Shown piece by piece: positions 47,219-60,400 of a stretch of 64,000 bases of DNA; the first letter of the stretch is position 1, and each line of letters begins with the position of its first letter. The notes under the pieces were generated by a model. That model made no database searches, was not told the DNA's origin, and worked only from the letters and a program-made list of their open reading frames with translations. The DNA comes from Lytechinus pictus (Eukaryota > Echinodermata > Echinoidea > Temnopleuroida > Toxopneustidae). Position numbers and translations under genes: made by a program. Where the stretch lies: the NCBI RefSeq assembly GCF_037042905.1, contig NC_087258.1:10591501-10655500 (forward strand), read 5' to 3'.

Positions 47219-48316
47219 TAATTGATGGACGAAAGTTGATTAGTTGAATCAAGTTCTATGAAATGAGCAATTTCATAGAAATCTGACTCATATTTCGAAT
47301 GCAAATTGTCGACGGTGCTGCATGCAACGGTAGGGGAAGACGAAAAATGCTCTTGATTATTTGAAATTGAATGATGAAAATGAGAAAATTGGGAAGAAGA
47401 TGGTGTGTCTCTATAATCACTTGGCAAAAGATATTTGGTTTGTTAAATGAGGTGGGGGGGGGGGGTAATTAATAGAACGCAAATAATCATCTATGAGTAT
47501 CCCCGACAACAGCTGAACCCACCCTTGTAAATTATCTATTAGATCCGATTTCGTCCCTTTCAGTTTATTTTCCCTAGTCATGTCTGATTTTCTCCCTCCC
47601 TCGCTTTGTGCGTCTCTCTCTCTTGACATTCTTTTTTCCGTCTCTCTCCCTTCTTAATTTCTCCGTTCTCTCTCCCTTCTTTTTCACCCTATTCTCATAT
47701 TTTCCTTTCCTCTTGTTCATCTTCCCCAATGGCAACTATAGCTCTGCAATCAGGTGAAAAGAAACTTTAACTTTGACAAGAAAATAAAAGAAGTCTCAAT
47801 TAACGTTGAATATTGTTTTACAATCTAGACTTTAGATTGAGCGTTTTATTCCAATGAAATAGTTTTTTATTCTTTACAACATAATCGACAAAGCTAGAAT
47901 CACACATTTTGTTGATAAATCACAGACAAATTACATCACACATAAAACAAAGTATATGCCTATAAATTTACATTCACACACATAACGACAATTCAATCTG
48001 TCTAAAATTAAGCATACGATTTCATTTTAGTATAAGTCTCGTTTTTATACTCGTATAGGCGTATGTAAACCTCTCGGTTAATAAAATAAAATGCATATAA
48101 TTCATGAGCATCTTATATGGTATCTTATCTTTTCATGGTGTCCGCACAGGTTCTGCAAGTATGGGGAATTTAACCTCCATCTTAGTTTTCATTATTTCTT
48201 TCGGTTGCTTTTCAACCGTCCAGTGAGTGCTCCATGAAGGGACATATCGGATGGTTTATCCGACAGATACCAAAGTAACAGTGTTCCTCACCCAATCAAA
48301 GTTGTCAGATCTGACA

Positions 48317-48805
48317 CAGCGTGGCCAGTGAAAAAAATCCAATAATGCCAGAGGAGCAGCGAAATTATGCTAAATCGCGAAAAATTATGCCAAACCGTTT
48401 TGGATCCTGAACACGTACCTAGGATTTTCCACAGGGGGGGGGGGGGCAAAACCGTCCGCCAAAAAATTTGACAAGCAAAAAAAAAAAAGGTCTTCAATCA
48501 CAAATAAAGGATTTCGTACCAAAAAAAAATTGACAAGCAAAAAAAAAAAAAAAAAAAAAAAAAAGGTCTTCAATCTTCAATGAAATGTGAAAAATGGAAA
48601 ACAACATGTGGGGAAAAAATAGATCAAAATTATGCTAAATACGCTATTATTACGCCAGATTCTTTGCTTAAAAAAGTCTAATTATGCCAAATTATGCTGA
48701 AAGGGTCGAAATTATGCCAGAAAAAAAGTCTAATTATGCCAAATTATGCCAGGCATAATGAATTATGCTGAAAGGGTCGAAATTATGCCAGTTCTGGCAA
48801 CGTTG
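48317..48805. mobile_element. 0.49-kb TIR element nested in another MITE
   Basis: Ends CAGCGTGGCCAG and CTGGCAACGTTG are inverted with mismatches and flanked by TCTGACA (48310-48316, 48806-48812). The interior repeats AATTATGCCA-type words many times. It splits a MITE of the 36379 family, whose halves lie at about 48222-48309 and 48813-48843. Confidence 0.62.
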
Positions 48806-49959
48806 TCTGACAACCTGTCGGACAAAAATGTTGATGAAACACTCCCAGGACTTTTCAGGTAATTTTATTCTAACCCACCAAACCTAGCTCTGTCGTCACC
48901 GGCTACATCAGGGGAGGGGCTTGCCCGGGGATTTAAAAAAAATACTCTTACAAATTTGCATTTTCACATATCATGGTATTGTATATATTTTCAAATGTAA
49001 TTTTCATCAAATAGACTAGCTGATTGATTCTAATGCATTCCAAAACTATAAGTATTGTAAATGATGCACTGTGGCTTGCTTGCTTCACTCATTCAAAAAT
49101 TTGCCTCTTCATTCAAAAGTCACCACCCCCACTATATTGCCCCATCAAGCCATTGTCTGTCGTCCAAATAGAGAGGGTACCAAAAACAATTCGACAGGTG
49201 GTTATCCCAATTTCAATAATCTTACACCATTTCTGCCCATGATACCTCAATCTGAAGGAAATGAATAAGGAATAGTATGTACTGTTCTTCAATGCTTGCA
49301 TTTCCGTAATTTCATAAAACAAACTCCTTTGTACTGATTACTTCATCAATATGCTATATAGCTTTTTTCGGTTTAAATTGTTTCTTTGGGACACATTTGT
49401 GTATCTTTTGGCGATCGAGCATTTCTGTTCTTTTAAGTAATATTTGCATGCTTTCCCAAAATTTCCTGAAACTATAGTAGGTTTTCACGATTGCCTATAA
49501 AATCAATAAAGCCTATTTTTACTTCGATTTGGTATGGGGACACACTGACACAGCCTTGTCAATTGAACTCGAGAATCCAGAAAAACATTGTACTCTTAAA
49601 TCAAGTTTTTCAACATGGCCCAGTCTTATATTGCATGCGTCAAACAACAAACTCAAAGATATTGCCTGCGGGGTGCCTGCGCCGATCACGCACAGAGAGG
49701 GAATTAAAATTTGATGTTTATTTCTTTTCCATGTCTATTCGACGAATCACAAGATATGATGTATTATTTTACTATTCAATTTGAAACAAGCCCTTAATTT
49801 GATCGCTCTGTCCCGGCGCCCAACTTTACTTGAAGTTCAATTGGTTTATTGGCTTGTGAATATCTGATTACAACCGGCTTATAATGCCAACACCAATATT
49901 GACGCAAGCCAATGCGTCATTGATGAATAAACGCGGCAATGCTCCGAGGCAACACCAAT

Positions 49960-50214
49960 CTATTGATGGGTAGTTGTAGTTGTAGTAGTGGTAGTAGTTG
50001 TCCTTCCGTCTGCCGTGGTGGTAGTAGTAGTTGTAGTAGTGGTATGACCATGATGGCGTACCATTCGCACTCTCGATGACTCACTGACCGGTTCTACCCA
50101 ATGCGTCTCGAAATTGGCGCATTGTAAGGCAACGACCGGTGATGTGTTGAGGCGCAAGAACCCATTCGGGATGACCCCACTTGATGTAAAGTTGCTACCG
50201 GTGGTCTCAGGAAG
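49960..50214 (-). CDS. BRICHOS-like gene exon 4 with poly-Thr tail
   Basis: The acceptor is cttcgtgcag. It encodes LPETTGSNFTSSGVIPNGFL, VALQCANFETHWVEP, then HGH followed by ten Thr, ADGR and eleven Thr, ending HQ and a stop. The Thr runs come from ACT/ACC/ACA trinucleotide repeats, so repeat-length polymorphism is likely. A minus-strand AATAAA lies at 49850-49845, about 110 bp past the stop. Confidence 0.65.
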   Translation of the reverse strand, partial: LPETTGSNFTSSGVIPNGFLRLNTSPVVALQCANFETHWVEPVSESSRVRMVRHHGHTTTTTTTTTTADGRTTTTTTTTTTTHQ

Positions 50215-51467
50215 CTGCACGAAGAAACAAGGGTAAAAACTGTTTTAGAACGTTTTTTTATAGAGGAATATTAATATTCCGTGTCATTTTATCAGAGGTC
50301 ATTCTTAAGTGCCTTTCTGTAAAAATAAAGAAAATCAAAATGAAAACGAACAGAATCTTACTATATGCATCAGAAGTTTTAAAAACGAAAGAAAAAAGCT
50401 TCATGCTAGCGGAAGCTGCACGACCTAGACAGAATCGTCAAAGAAATCTATTTATAGACATTATAGTCAACATGTTGGAGATCTTTTCTGCTTTTAGTCA
50501 TGATAGACATTTATAGAAAACCTACCCATCACGAAGTAAGCGGGGGGGGGGGGGGGGGGCTATAGTGAAAATAATAAATTATGATCTTAATAATAAAATG
50601 AAGGGTACTAAAAAATTCAGTGCCGGCTAAAATTATGCGTCCTTTGGCAAGTCATTAATCTACTCTTTGCTATACTCTCCACCCAGGTGTTAAATCGAAT
50701 GTGCTAGGAAGCTCCTGCGAGAATACTTCTCATGGAGTGGATAAAGTGAAAAAGCGCATAGGCCTATAGTTATAATTGTGTGCGGAAAAATATGAATTAT
50801 AGGGTAATCAGTGGTGTGATATGGCGTATCCGGCAATATTTATTTGGAAAAAAATGTGCGAGCGAGAAAAGCGAGCGTTCAAAAATTTCGACATTTTTAT
50901 TACAAAAATCAAATTTTGTGATCATGATTTTGACATAATATTCAGAAAATAATATCATATTTCCCCCTTCTCTCTTTCCTTTACTTCCTTTTTCTTTTTT
51001 TGTTGTTGTCTTGGTCGTGAAAATTGGTGGGGGGGGGGGGAATCGCCCCAACCTCCCATCTGTATGCCACTCAATGTCATTATGTGCAATTAGAGTAGTC
51101 ATTCCGATTGAAAATGAAGGGTAGAGTCTATGTTCTTTAAGGGTATATATTGTGTACTGTATGTGAATATTTCCCGTTGATTGGAACCGGAACATTCTTT
51201 GAACAAATGTTTGTTGATTGAAAATAAAATTTTACCAACAAGCAAAACAACAAAATATACAAAAAATTTCATTTGATGTAATATACAAATAATAGCATCA
51301 AAAGAAGACAGTGTCTTTATATTAAGGTTAAATAAAAACAGAGGCATGCATTGATGCTATAAATATGCTACACACAATAATGGTGGTGATGATGATGATG
51401 ATGGTGGTGGTGGTGATGATGATGATGATGATGACGGCGATGATGGTGGTGGTGAAGGTGATGATGA

Positions 51468-51498
<31 letters not shown>

Positions 51499-54400
51499 GG
51501 TGGTGGTGATGATGATGATGATGATGAGGATGATGTCGATGACGATGATGGTGGTGATGATGATGATGATGATGATAAGCATAAGAGGGGTTGTGATCTT
51601 ACATTAACTGAATCACCGTCTTTAATAACTTCGACATCAATGACCTCGTCAATTACTCCAAGAAAACATATCTGCTTCCGGGCTACCTTGTAAGTCATTA
51701 GCCGCTATAAAATCAAAGAAAGATATAAATCGATCATTTTTTTTTACTCTGACATGTCTGATATGACAAAGGCTAACTTTATTTTTCTCACGTAGTCAGA
51801 AGTCACAAAATCTTACCATTTTGTGAAAATGTGTTATTAACATGAACCCAATTACGCTAACAACAGGGTGCGCGGAACCGGGGGTGGGAGGGGGCATGAG
51901 CCCCGTCCCAATTTTTTTTTCAAAACCGTGTACAAAAGCGTAAAAATTACCATCAGATTATGATTTTTTGCATGAGCAGCCCCCCCCCCCCCACTTTTAA
52001 ATATTTCTACGACCATTGAATCATAGGCATATTATCAATGGGGTTTTAATTTGGAAGGATAAATTAACCTTCCAGGTTTAATGAAAATTTCCCCATCCCT
52101 ATATACTGTGACAAACTAACCAATTTGTACTCTTTAAAAAGAAATTGAGAAAAATTGAAGAAATATTCAGGCCTTTCATCATATCTGATATAGAATTGTC
52201 AGATTGACCCATATATGAGTCCCTCTTTCACGTAATTTTGGTTCATCATTAAATCCCGATCGATCGTAACCGTATCCGGCCTAGCTTGCATCGTTGACCT
52301 TTACCTCGATCTTAATCGCAATCGTCCATAATCATAACAACCACGGTCAAGATCAACGATACACAGTGGCGTAATGAACCAAAAATATTGAAGGGGCCAT
52401 GCAGATAATTATGGCGCACCGGGCATAATTTATAAGAAGTTGCGAGAGAGCGAAGCGAGCGATCAAAACCTTTGAAATTATTATTACAAAAATTTAATAT
52501 TTAAAAAATAATGGAATATTCCCCCTTTCCTTTTTTCCTTTTCTCTTTTTTTTTTTGGTCGTGATTTTTTAGGGGGCAAGCGCCCTAAGCCTCCCCTATC
52601 TGTACGCCACTGCACTGACGATACATTATCATGATGCTTCCCCAACACTATAGCCTAAACATCGTTTCAGTATCAGCATCATATCATATTATTGCCTAGC
52701 TGTCATTATTATCATCATGTATATGATATTCATTGGTAGATCAGTTGTCATCTTCGTTCTAGGCTAGTCTGCAAGCACAGACTCGTATTTGACATTTTAA
52801 CCAATGGGTAATTCCTTAAAATGATCAACCTTTTTGTATGTCCGACCCCCATTTTTCTCAAGTTTTACTTCACTTCATAAACTGACCAAGTCATGATCAT
52901 TAATTTTGAGAGCATTACAGACTGTCAAAAGAACAAGAAATCCAGAGGCAGGAAATTTCATGGAGGTCTCAGATACATGGGGTCGGACGTACATATTTTA
53001 TGGAATTGCCCCAATAATGTCTAGAGTAAAGACTAGACGCCAATGTCTCTCTCTCTGTGTCAAATAAGAGCCAGACAAGTACACTGTGAATTTAGTCTCA
53101 CTACTTGAGACTCTGCATTATGCACTATATGCGAATTGCAAAAACCAAAGGTCAGTGCCTGCAGACTAGTTCTAGGTCTGTATACTCACCCAGGCGCGTA
53201 GCCAGGGGGCGTTGGGGGCGGTCGCCCCCCCCCCAAAAAAAAAAACGCTCCCAAAAAGAAAAAAAGAAGGAGAAAAGGAGAAAAGGAAAAAGCGAAAGGA
53301 GAAAAGGGAAGAAAGGTATAGCTTTATTGTCTTTATCCTTCTTGCTTCCGCGCTCTGCGCAGGAAAAATATCAAAATTGCCATTCCCTTTTGTTTCCCAC
53401 ACCTTTTTTCTACTCCGTTTTCCCCCTTCCCGGCTGTGGGAATCGTATATTCTTGCCAGAAATTATAAGAAGTATTCATGGGTGTAAAGAGTATGACAAG
53501 TATTTTTTTTCACTATTGCATTGACACAAAATTTTTGCTCTTCTTTTCGGAGCGGGTAAACATTACCGTCACTCCCTGATTCCCCAAATGCTATTTCTTC
53601 CGCTTTTCAGCAAGTAATTTTTGGCAAAGTATCTGCTCAAAGGGGGAGACATTAAATTTGTGCCGTGCTATATGCAAAAGTATGTACGATATTAAACTTT
53701 ATTCTTTATCGCTGCACATCCATGTCTTGTTTTTACGCCATTGATTTGAAATTTTGAATATCACTGAAGTTTCTTAATCCAAAGGAAGCGCTTTATATGA
53801 GCGAAATTACACAATTTTTGTTTCCAAAATAAATCACAGAGGTTTCCGTGCTTCGCAATCATATGGGATCAGAAAGTCCATTCTTCTAGCTCGCATCATC
53901 CCTTTTACATTTTGAGCTCGTTTTTCTTCTTAATCAAGTTATATATAATCTAAGGAATACCAAAATTAGAAACAGGTTAAATTTTCGGAGATTTTTTTTA
54001 TATTTAGAGCTTCAACGCCATTCTATGAGGCGCCGAATGTACCAATATTATATAGAACAATTATTTGTTATATAATCATTATTTATTAAATAATAACTAT
54101 TATTTATATATAATTTACATTTTATTTGTAAATAACTACTATTATATAAAATATCATTTCTAATTATTTATATATAATTCCAAGTAATACTTCATTATTT
54201 GTAAATAATAATAGTTCGACATTCCATTATTTATAAATAATGATTATTTGTTTTCATTATTTATAAATAATGATTATTTGTTTTTCATTATTTATAAATA
54301 ATGATTATTTGTTTTTCATTATTTATAAATAATGATTATTTGTTTTTCATTATTTATAAATAATGATTATTTGTTTTTCATTATTTATAAATAATGATTA

Positions 54401-57400
54401 TTTGTTTTTCATTATTTACAAATAATGATTATTTGTTTTTCATTATTTATAAATAATGATTATTTGTTTTTCATTATTTATATATAATTTGTTGAGTTTT
54501 CCATTATTTATAAATAATGATTATTTGTTAAATAATGAAAACGTCTACTTCATTATTTATAAATAATTTTTTCGAGTGCACCATTATTCTCATTATTTAT
54601 AAATAATCATTATTTAATGTTCGAGTTTTCCATTATTTATAAATAAAGATTATTTGTTAAATAATGAAATATCTACTTCATTATTTATAAATAATAATTT
54701 TGTTTCAATATCCCATTAATCATTATTTATAAACAATTGTTACAGTTTGCCATTATATACAAATAATCATTATTTATATACAAATAACCATTATTTATTA
54801 AATAATGCCATTATTTATTAAATAATGGAAAACTCGCTATAACATGCAAATGTGGGACCGCCCATGATATGAATATTCATGATGCGATTTCCTTTTTCGT
54901 GATTTTTCTTCACAATTTTTTGTCCATTTCCTCTTCATAATGACATTTCTTGAAGCAATTTTCTAGGGATATGGTCTGATTGTAATATTCTTCATTTTCT
55001 ATATAACTTCGTCTTCGTAGAAATATCAAAAAGTGTAATTTTATACGATTTTTCCTACAGTTCACAATCCCCATAGGCGCGCGTGTACGGTAGGGACAAC
55101 CGGTGAATCGACGGAGTGCTCTTCATCGAAATACTACGTTGGTTGGTCCCCGGAAGTGGCGGGCGGAATTTAGCCCGAATCCTCGATGGAAGTCGATCAA
55201 GTGCATATGAGCTGAGAGAGTGAAATATCAGTGTACTTGTACAGGCCCTTCTACTTTTTATAAATATTTCTTGTTGCTTTTTTTGTTAAGTTAATTTTTC
55301 CTGGTGTAGAAATAAGTTTCAGTTCTAATAATGCACTTCAAATACATTTTGGAGTGTCTGTTTGAGGCGTTTGGGGCGATTTCACCCTGGCCCCAAAATG
55401 CTCGCAACGACAATACGGGGGCATGATGACCCCTAATTTTTTAAAAACTTATTTTTCTATTGAAAATTATCACAAAATTCACCAAAAGTGTGCACGAAAG
55501 CCTTCGTATTTCACTTTTAAAACTCCAAAAAGTGCCCAAATGACAAGCTTGGTCGCTTCGCTGTGTCGCTTTCAACTTGAGAACGTTTACGCGTCTGCTT
55601 CCCCCCCCCCCCCTCCTCCGAAAGAAATTCTGTGAACAGCCATGCTCAAAAGAGCATATGGCACATTGATTTATATGTACTTTTCATTTTCATTATTTTT
55701 ATCACATTATCATCATGGCCTTACACAGAATTTTTACCGGGGGGGGGGGGGGGGGCAGCTAGGACGCGCGTAAAGTCTCTCAAAAAAATCTTGAAAGCGA
55801 GACAGCGACGCGACCAAGCTCAAATGACAAGCTTGGTCGCTTCGCTTTCTCAAGATTTTTATGAGAAAGTTTACGCGCGTCCTGCTCCCCCCACCCCCCC
55901 CCCCCGGAAAAAATTCTGCGTAAGGCCATGATGATAATGATATAAAAATAATGAAAATGAAGTATACATAAATCAATGTGCCAGGCTCTTTAGAGCATGG
56001 CCGTATACAGAATTTCTTTCGGAGGAGGGGGGGGGGGGGGAAGCAGACGCGTAAACGTTCTCAAGTTGAAAGCGACACAGCGAAGCGACCAAGCTTGTCA
56101 TTTGGGCACTTTTTGGAGTTTTAAAAGTGAAATACGAAGGCTTTCGTGCACACTTTTGGTGAATTTTGTGATAATTTTCAATAGAAAAATAAGTTTTTAA
56201 AAAATTAGGGGTCATCATGCCCCCGTATTGTCGTTGCGAGCATTTTGGGGCCAGGGTGAAATCGCCCCAAACGCCTCAAACAGACACTCCAAAATGTATT
56301 TGAAGTGCATTATTAGAACTGAAACTTATTTCTACACCAGGAAAAATTAACTTAACAAAAAAAGCAACAAGAAATATTTATAAAAAGTAGAAGGGCCTGT
56401 ACAAGTACACTGATATTTCACTCTCTCAGCTCATATGCACTTGATCGACTTCCATCGAGGATTCGGGCTAAATTCCGCCCGCCACTTCCGGGGACCAACC
56501 AACGTAGTATTTCGATGAAGAGCACTCCGTCGATTCACCGGTTGTCCCTACCGTACACGCGCGCCTATGGGGATTGTGAACTGTAGGAAAAATCGTATAA
56601 AATTACACTTTTTGATATTTCTACGAAGACGAAGTTATATAGAAAATGAAGAATATTACAATCAGACCATATCCCTAGAAAATTGCTTCAAGAAATGTCA
56701 TTATGAAGAGGAAATGGACAAAAATTTGTGAAGAAAAATCACGAAAAAGGAAATCGCATCATGAATATTCATATCATGGGCGGTCCCACATTTGCATGTT
56801 ATAGCGAGTTTTCCATTATTTAATAAATAATGGCATTATTTAATAAATAATGGCATTATTTAATAAATAATGGCATTATTTAATAAATAATGGTTATTTG
56901 TATATAAATAATGATTATTTGTATATAATGGCAAACTGTAAAAATTGTTTATAAATAATGATTATTTATAAATAATGGGATATTGAAACAAAATTATTAT
57001 TTATAAATAATGAAGTAGATATTTCATTATTTAACAAATAATCTTTATTTATAAATAATGGAAAACTCGAACATTAAATAATGATTATTTATAAATAATG
57101 AGAATAATGGTGCACTCGAAAAAATTATTTATAAATAATGAAGTAGACGTTTTCATTATTTAACAAATAATCATTATTTATAAATAATGGAAAACTCAAC
57201 AAATTATATATATATAATGAAAAACAAATAATCATTATTTATAAATAATGAAAAACAAATAATCATTATTTGTAAAAATAATGAAAAACAAATAATCATT
57301 ATTTATAAATAATGAAAAACAAATAATCATTATTTATAAATAATGAAAAACAAATAATCATTATTTATAAATAATGAAAAACAAATAATCATTATTTATA

Positions 57401-60400
57401 AATAATGAAAAACAAATAATCATTATTTATAAATAATGAAAACAAATAATCATTATTTATAAATAATGGAATGTCGAACTATTATTATTTACAAATAATG
57501 AAGTATTACTTGGAATTATATATAAATAATTAGAAATGATATTTTATATAATAGTAGTTATTTACAAATAAAATGTAAATTATATATAAATAATAGTTAT
57601 TATTTAATAAATAATGATTATATAACAAATAATTGTTCTATATAATATTGGTACATTCGGCGCCTCATACCATTCGCAGGAAGGAATAGCGCCTATTTCC
57701 TTCCTGTATATACCCGTCTTCTACTCTGTTTTGCGACTTGAGTTAACAAATTTAATGTGGATACACTTTTTACAACCAAATCTGATGTGACCAAGGCAGG
57801 CATTATCATTTCTGTTCTCTATTTTTATAAAAGGTTTTTAAGTTTCCACGCTTCGCGTGGTAAGAGGAATTATTTCAAATTCTTCAATCTTTTCCCATTT
57901 TGGGGGCGCTCATAATTTCTTTCGAAAACAATTTTGCTTTAATCATAGCAAGTCAATATTCGAGTTGATAAGGGTACTAGAGACGCAAGAGACGCCTTCT
58001 TTTGATTTGAATTTGATGAGATATCGAAAACTTCGCGCTCCGCGCGGGAGGGGGGAAACCAAACTCCCCCTCCCTGCACCCCCTAGGGAGCGCGCTTCGC
58101 GCTCTCTGTAAGTGTTGGCACGTTCGCGTGCACTTACCGCCCCCTCCAAAATTAAATCCCGGCTACGCGGTTGTACTCACCCGAGAGAAGTCATAGATTA
58201 TGGTTGCATTCTCCCCATAGCCGTCTCCTTTCAATTCCACAGATAGGATGTTAAGGGCGTGGTCATAGTGACAGTTCTCGTCAAAATGATGATGGTTGTA
58301 TGTACCAACACGATGAAAAGACTATCCCATAGGTAAATTGTAAAAAATAATTTGACCAGCATTAATTATGTATAATTTGATAATATTTTATGTGTTTTAA
58401 TCGCGAATAAAACCAAACCAGTTAGAAAGAAGCTCGAAGGAACTCCGGTCGGTACGTTAAAAGGGGGTTAGAATTATTTTGGTTGAATTCTGTCTTCGAA
58501 ACTTTGGTCGGGTCCCTTGTCATTCCCATGTCAGACTAATTTAGGACAATAAATTATTGACGAAATGGGAGAATTAAGCTTTAGCATAATAAATAGATTG
58601 CCTCCTTTAGAGCAGCGGCGTAACATGGGTCGGTGGCCAGGGGGGGCAAGAGCCAAAAATTTCCCGGTCATATCATGGTATGAACAGGCGTAATTTTTAA
58701 AAAGATGTTTTATTGTTTTTCTCTCAAATTAAATTCATACGATGGCGTAATGAGGCGACTACTGTATTTTGAGAAGGCCAGATATTGCGTATCGGGCAGA
58801 ATTTATCTTTAAAAAATGTTGCATGCGAGCGAAGCGAGCGAGCAAAATTTTTGACCTTTTTCATACAAAAATCAAATTTTTGTGATAAATTTTGACATGA
58901 TATCCAGAGAATAATATATTTCACCCTTCTCTCTTTAGATTTCCTTTTTGTGGTCTATATGCCACTGGGAACAGGATTCTTTGCGACAGTAGCGTGAAAA
59001 GTAAAAAATGAAAAAAAAGAGGGGCACAGTATAGTAAGCACATGTGCTAAAAAGCTGCTTTATATAAATCCCGAGCGAGCGAAGCGAGCGAGAAAAAAAT
59101 CACCTTTTCATGAGAATCTAACTTTGAGCTATTTTTTGACATTATATTCAGAAAATAAAATCAGATCCTACACTTTTCCCTTGCTTTTCTTTCCTCCTTT
59201 TTTGTTCTTGTTTGTACAACTTTTGGGGGCCATGGCCCAACCCTTCCATACGCATTGCTGTGTGGTTGGGGCGGAGCCCCGGAACTTCTTGATATCAAAG
59301 CCATTTAAACCTCGCAGATTGCCGCTATTTTAATCAAATCGCTGGCATAAAATACAGAATATAGCTTATACACAACACATTTATTCAACCCAGTTGCGTA
59401 CTGAAGCAAATATTTTGAGGGGGCAAAACATAGCAATGTGGGAAAAATTTGTAAAAAGTCGCCAGCGTGCAAAGCGAGCTGAAAACAGTGCCTATTGAAA
59501 TTAAATTCTAATTATGTGATAGATTTTTCCATTATATTCAGCAAATAAAACATTTCATTGTTTCCATTAATGTCAGTATATACGTTGTCTCCTATAATTT
59601 CTTTTATTTCGTCTTAGGTGTGGAACCAAGCCCCCCCCCCCCCCCGCGCCTGTATGCCAGTGATTGAACGGGGGTGTTGGCCATTTAAAGGTTATAAATG
59701 AAGAGCCCCTACTGCGTGGGATCTGGGGCAAAGCTCCGGTAGCTTATTTGCATAAAATTTAGCAAGGTTATAGCACAATGTTGTATGCAGTCCATCTTTC
59801 TTCCCACTCTTTAATTTCAATCATCGGCAGCCCGGCCGTGTTAATATTTTTTCTTGTCCCTTTTTCTTCTGTTCCAATTTAGCTTTTGACTAATTACATT
59901 CTACCTTCGTTTCCCGCTATTGTTTGCCATTTTGCCATCTTTTAATTTATTTCCCACCTTGCTATTGCATTACATAGGCCTATTTCGGAATGATTTGTTC
60001 TTTCTCAAATGTTCTTTCGTACATTTTCCCGCTTTCCTTCCTTTTCCATTAAAAAAATGTTTTTTGTTCGTTTTTTTTTCTTCACTTTTCCCTTTTCCTC
60101 CTTTCCTTTCCCCTTTCCTTCCCCTTTCCCTTTCTTTCTTCCCCCTTTTTTTTCTTTTTCCCGTTTTTCTTTTATTTTCCCGGTGAAATCCGCCAGGGGG
60201 GGCAACTTGCCCCCCCTGCCCCCCCGCCTGTTACGCCACTGCTTTAGAGTTATGTAATAATCTCATGATATCCGAAATGCAAAACTATACTTTCACTCTT
60301 ATCATGCTTATTCCTTTACAAGAAATGAGACGGATTTTCCTACTAAACGAGAGAAAATATGTTAAACCTTACTGCTCTGATTATTTTGTTTATGTTATCA

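Larger units (their letters stand above)
42214..49959. other. ALDH4A1 3' flank and convergent spacer, no gene seen
   Basis: AT-rich sequence. Candidate polyadenylation signals AATAAA follow the stop at 43578 and 43810. A (GT)n tract is at about 44250. The rest is SINE/MITE material described separately plus sequence in which I recognise nothing. Confidence 0.5.
53191..58173. mobile_element. 5-kb hAT-like element, host of the giant palindrome, inside BRICHOS intron 2
   Basis: Left end CAGGCGCGTAGCCAGG and right end GGCTACGCGGTTG are imperfect inverted ends. They are flanked by identical 8-bp TACTCACC at 53183-53190 and 58174-58181, the duplication size of hAT transposons. No transposase frame is seen, so it is non-autonomous. 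About 1.3 kb is its own sequence; the rest is the inverted repeat at 54024-57669. Confidence 0.72.

Noticed and set aside
51328-51698. Ser/Pro- and Ile/Thr-rich open frames
   Set aside because: They are GAT microsatellite translation; only the first 34 codons of the minus-strand frame form a real exon (51704-51603).
53105-53524. Lys/Arg-rich frame
   Set aside because: It is an AAG/GAA-rich tract within the hAT-like element, with no recognisable domain.
55423-56218. Mirror-image ~70-aa frames on the two palindrome arms
   Set aside because: Their identity reflects the inverted repeat; there is no domain and they end in homopolymer-coded Pro runs.
54024-57669. Explaining the palindrome purely as a read fold-back artefact
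   Set aside because: The arms differ in repeat-unit number and single bases, the tip is a diverged module, and both ends have target-like repeats. An artefact is still possible and needs long reads.
60005-60257. Phe/Pro or Lys/Glu-rich frames on opposite strands
   Set aside because: They are translations of a pyrimidine tract preceding a repeat end (GCCACTG).
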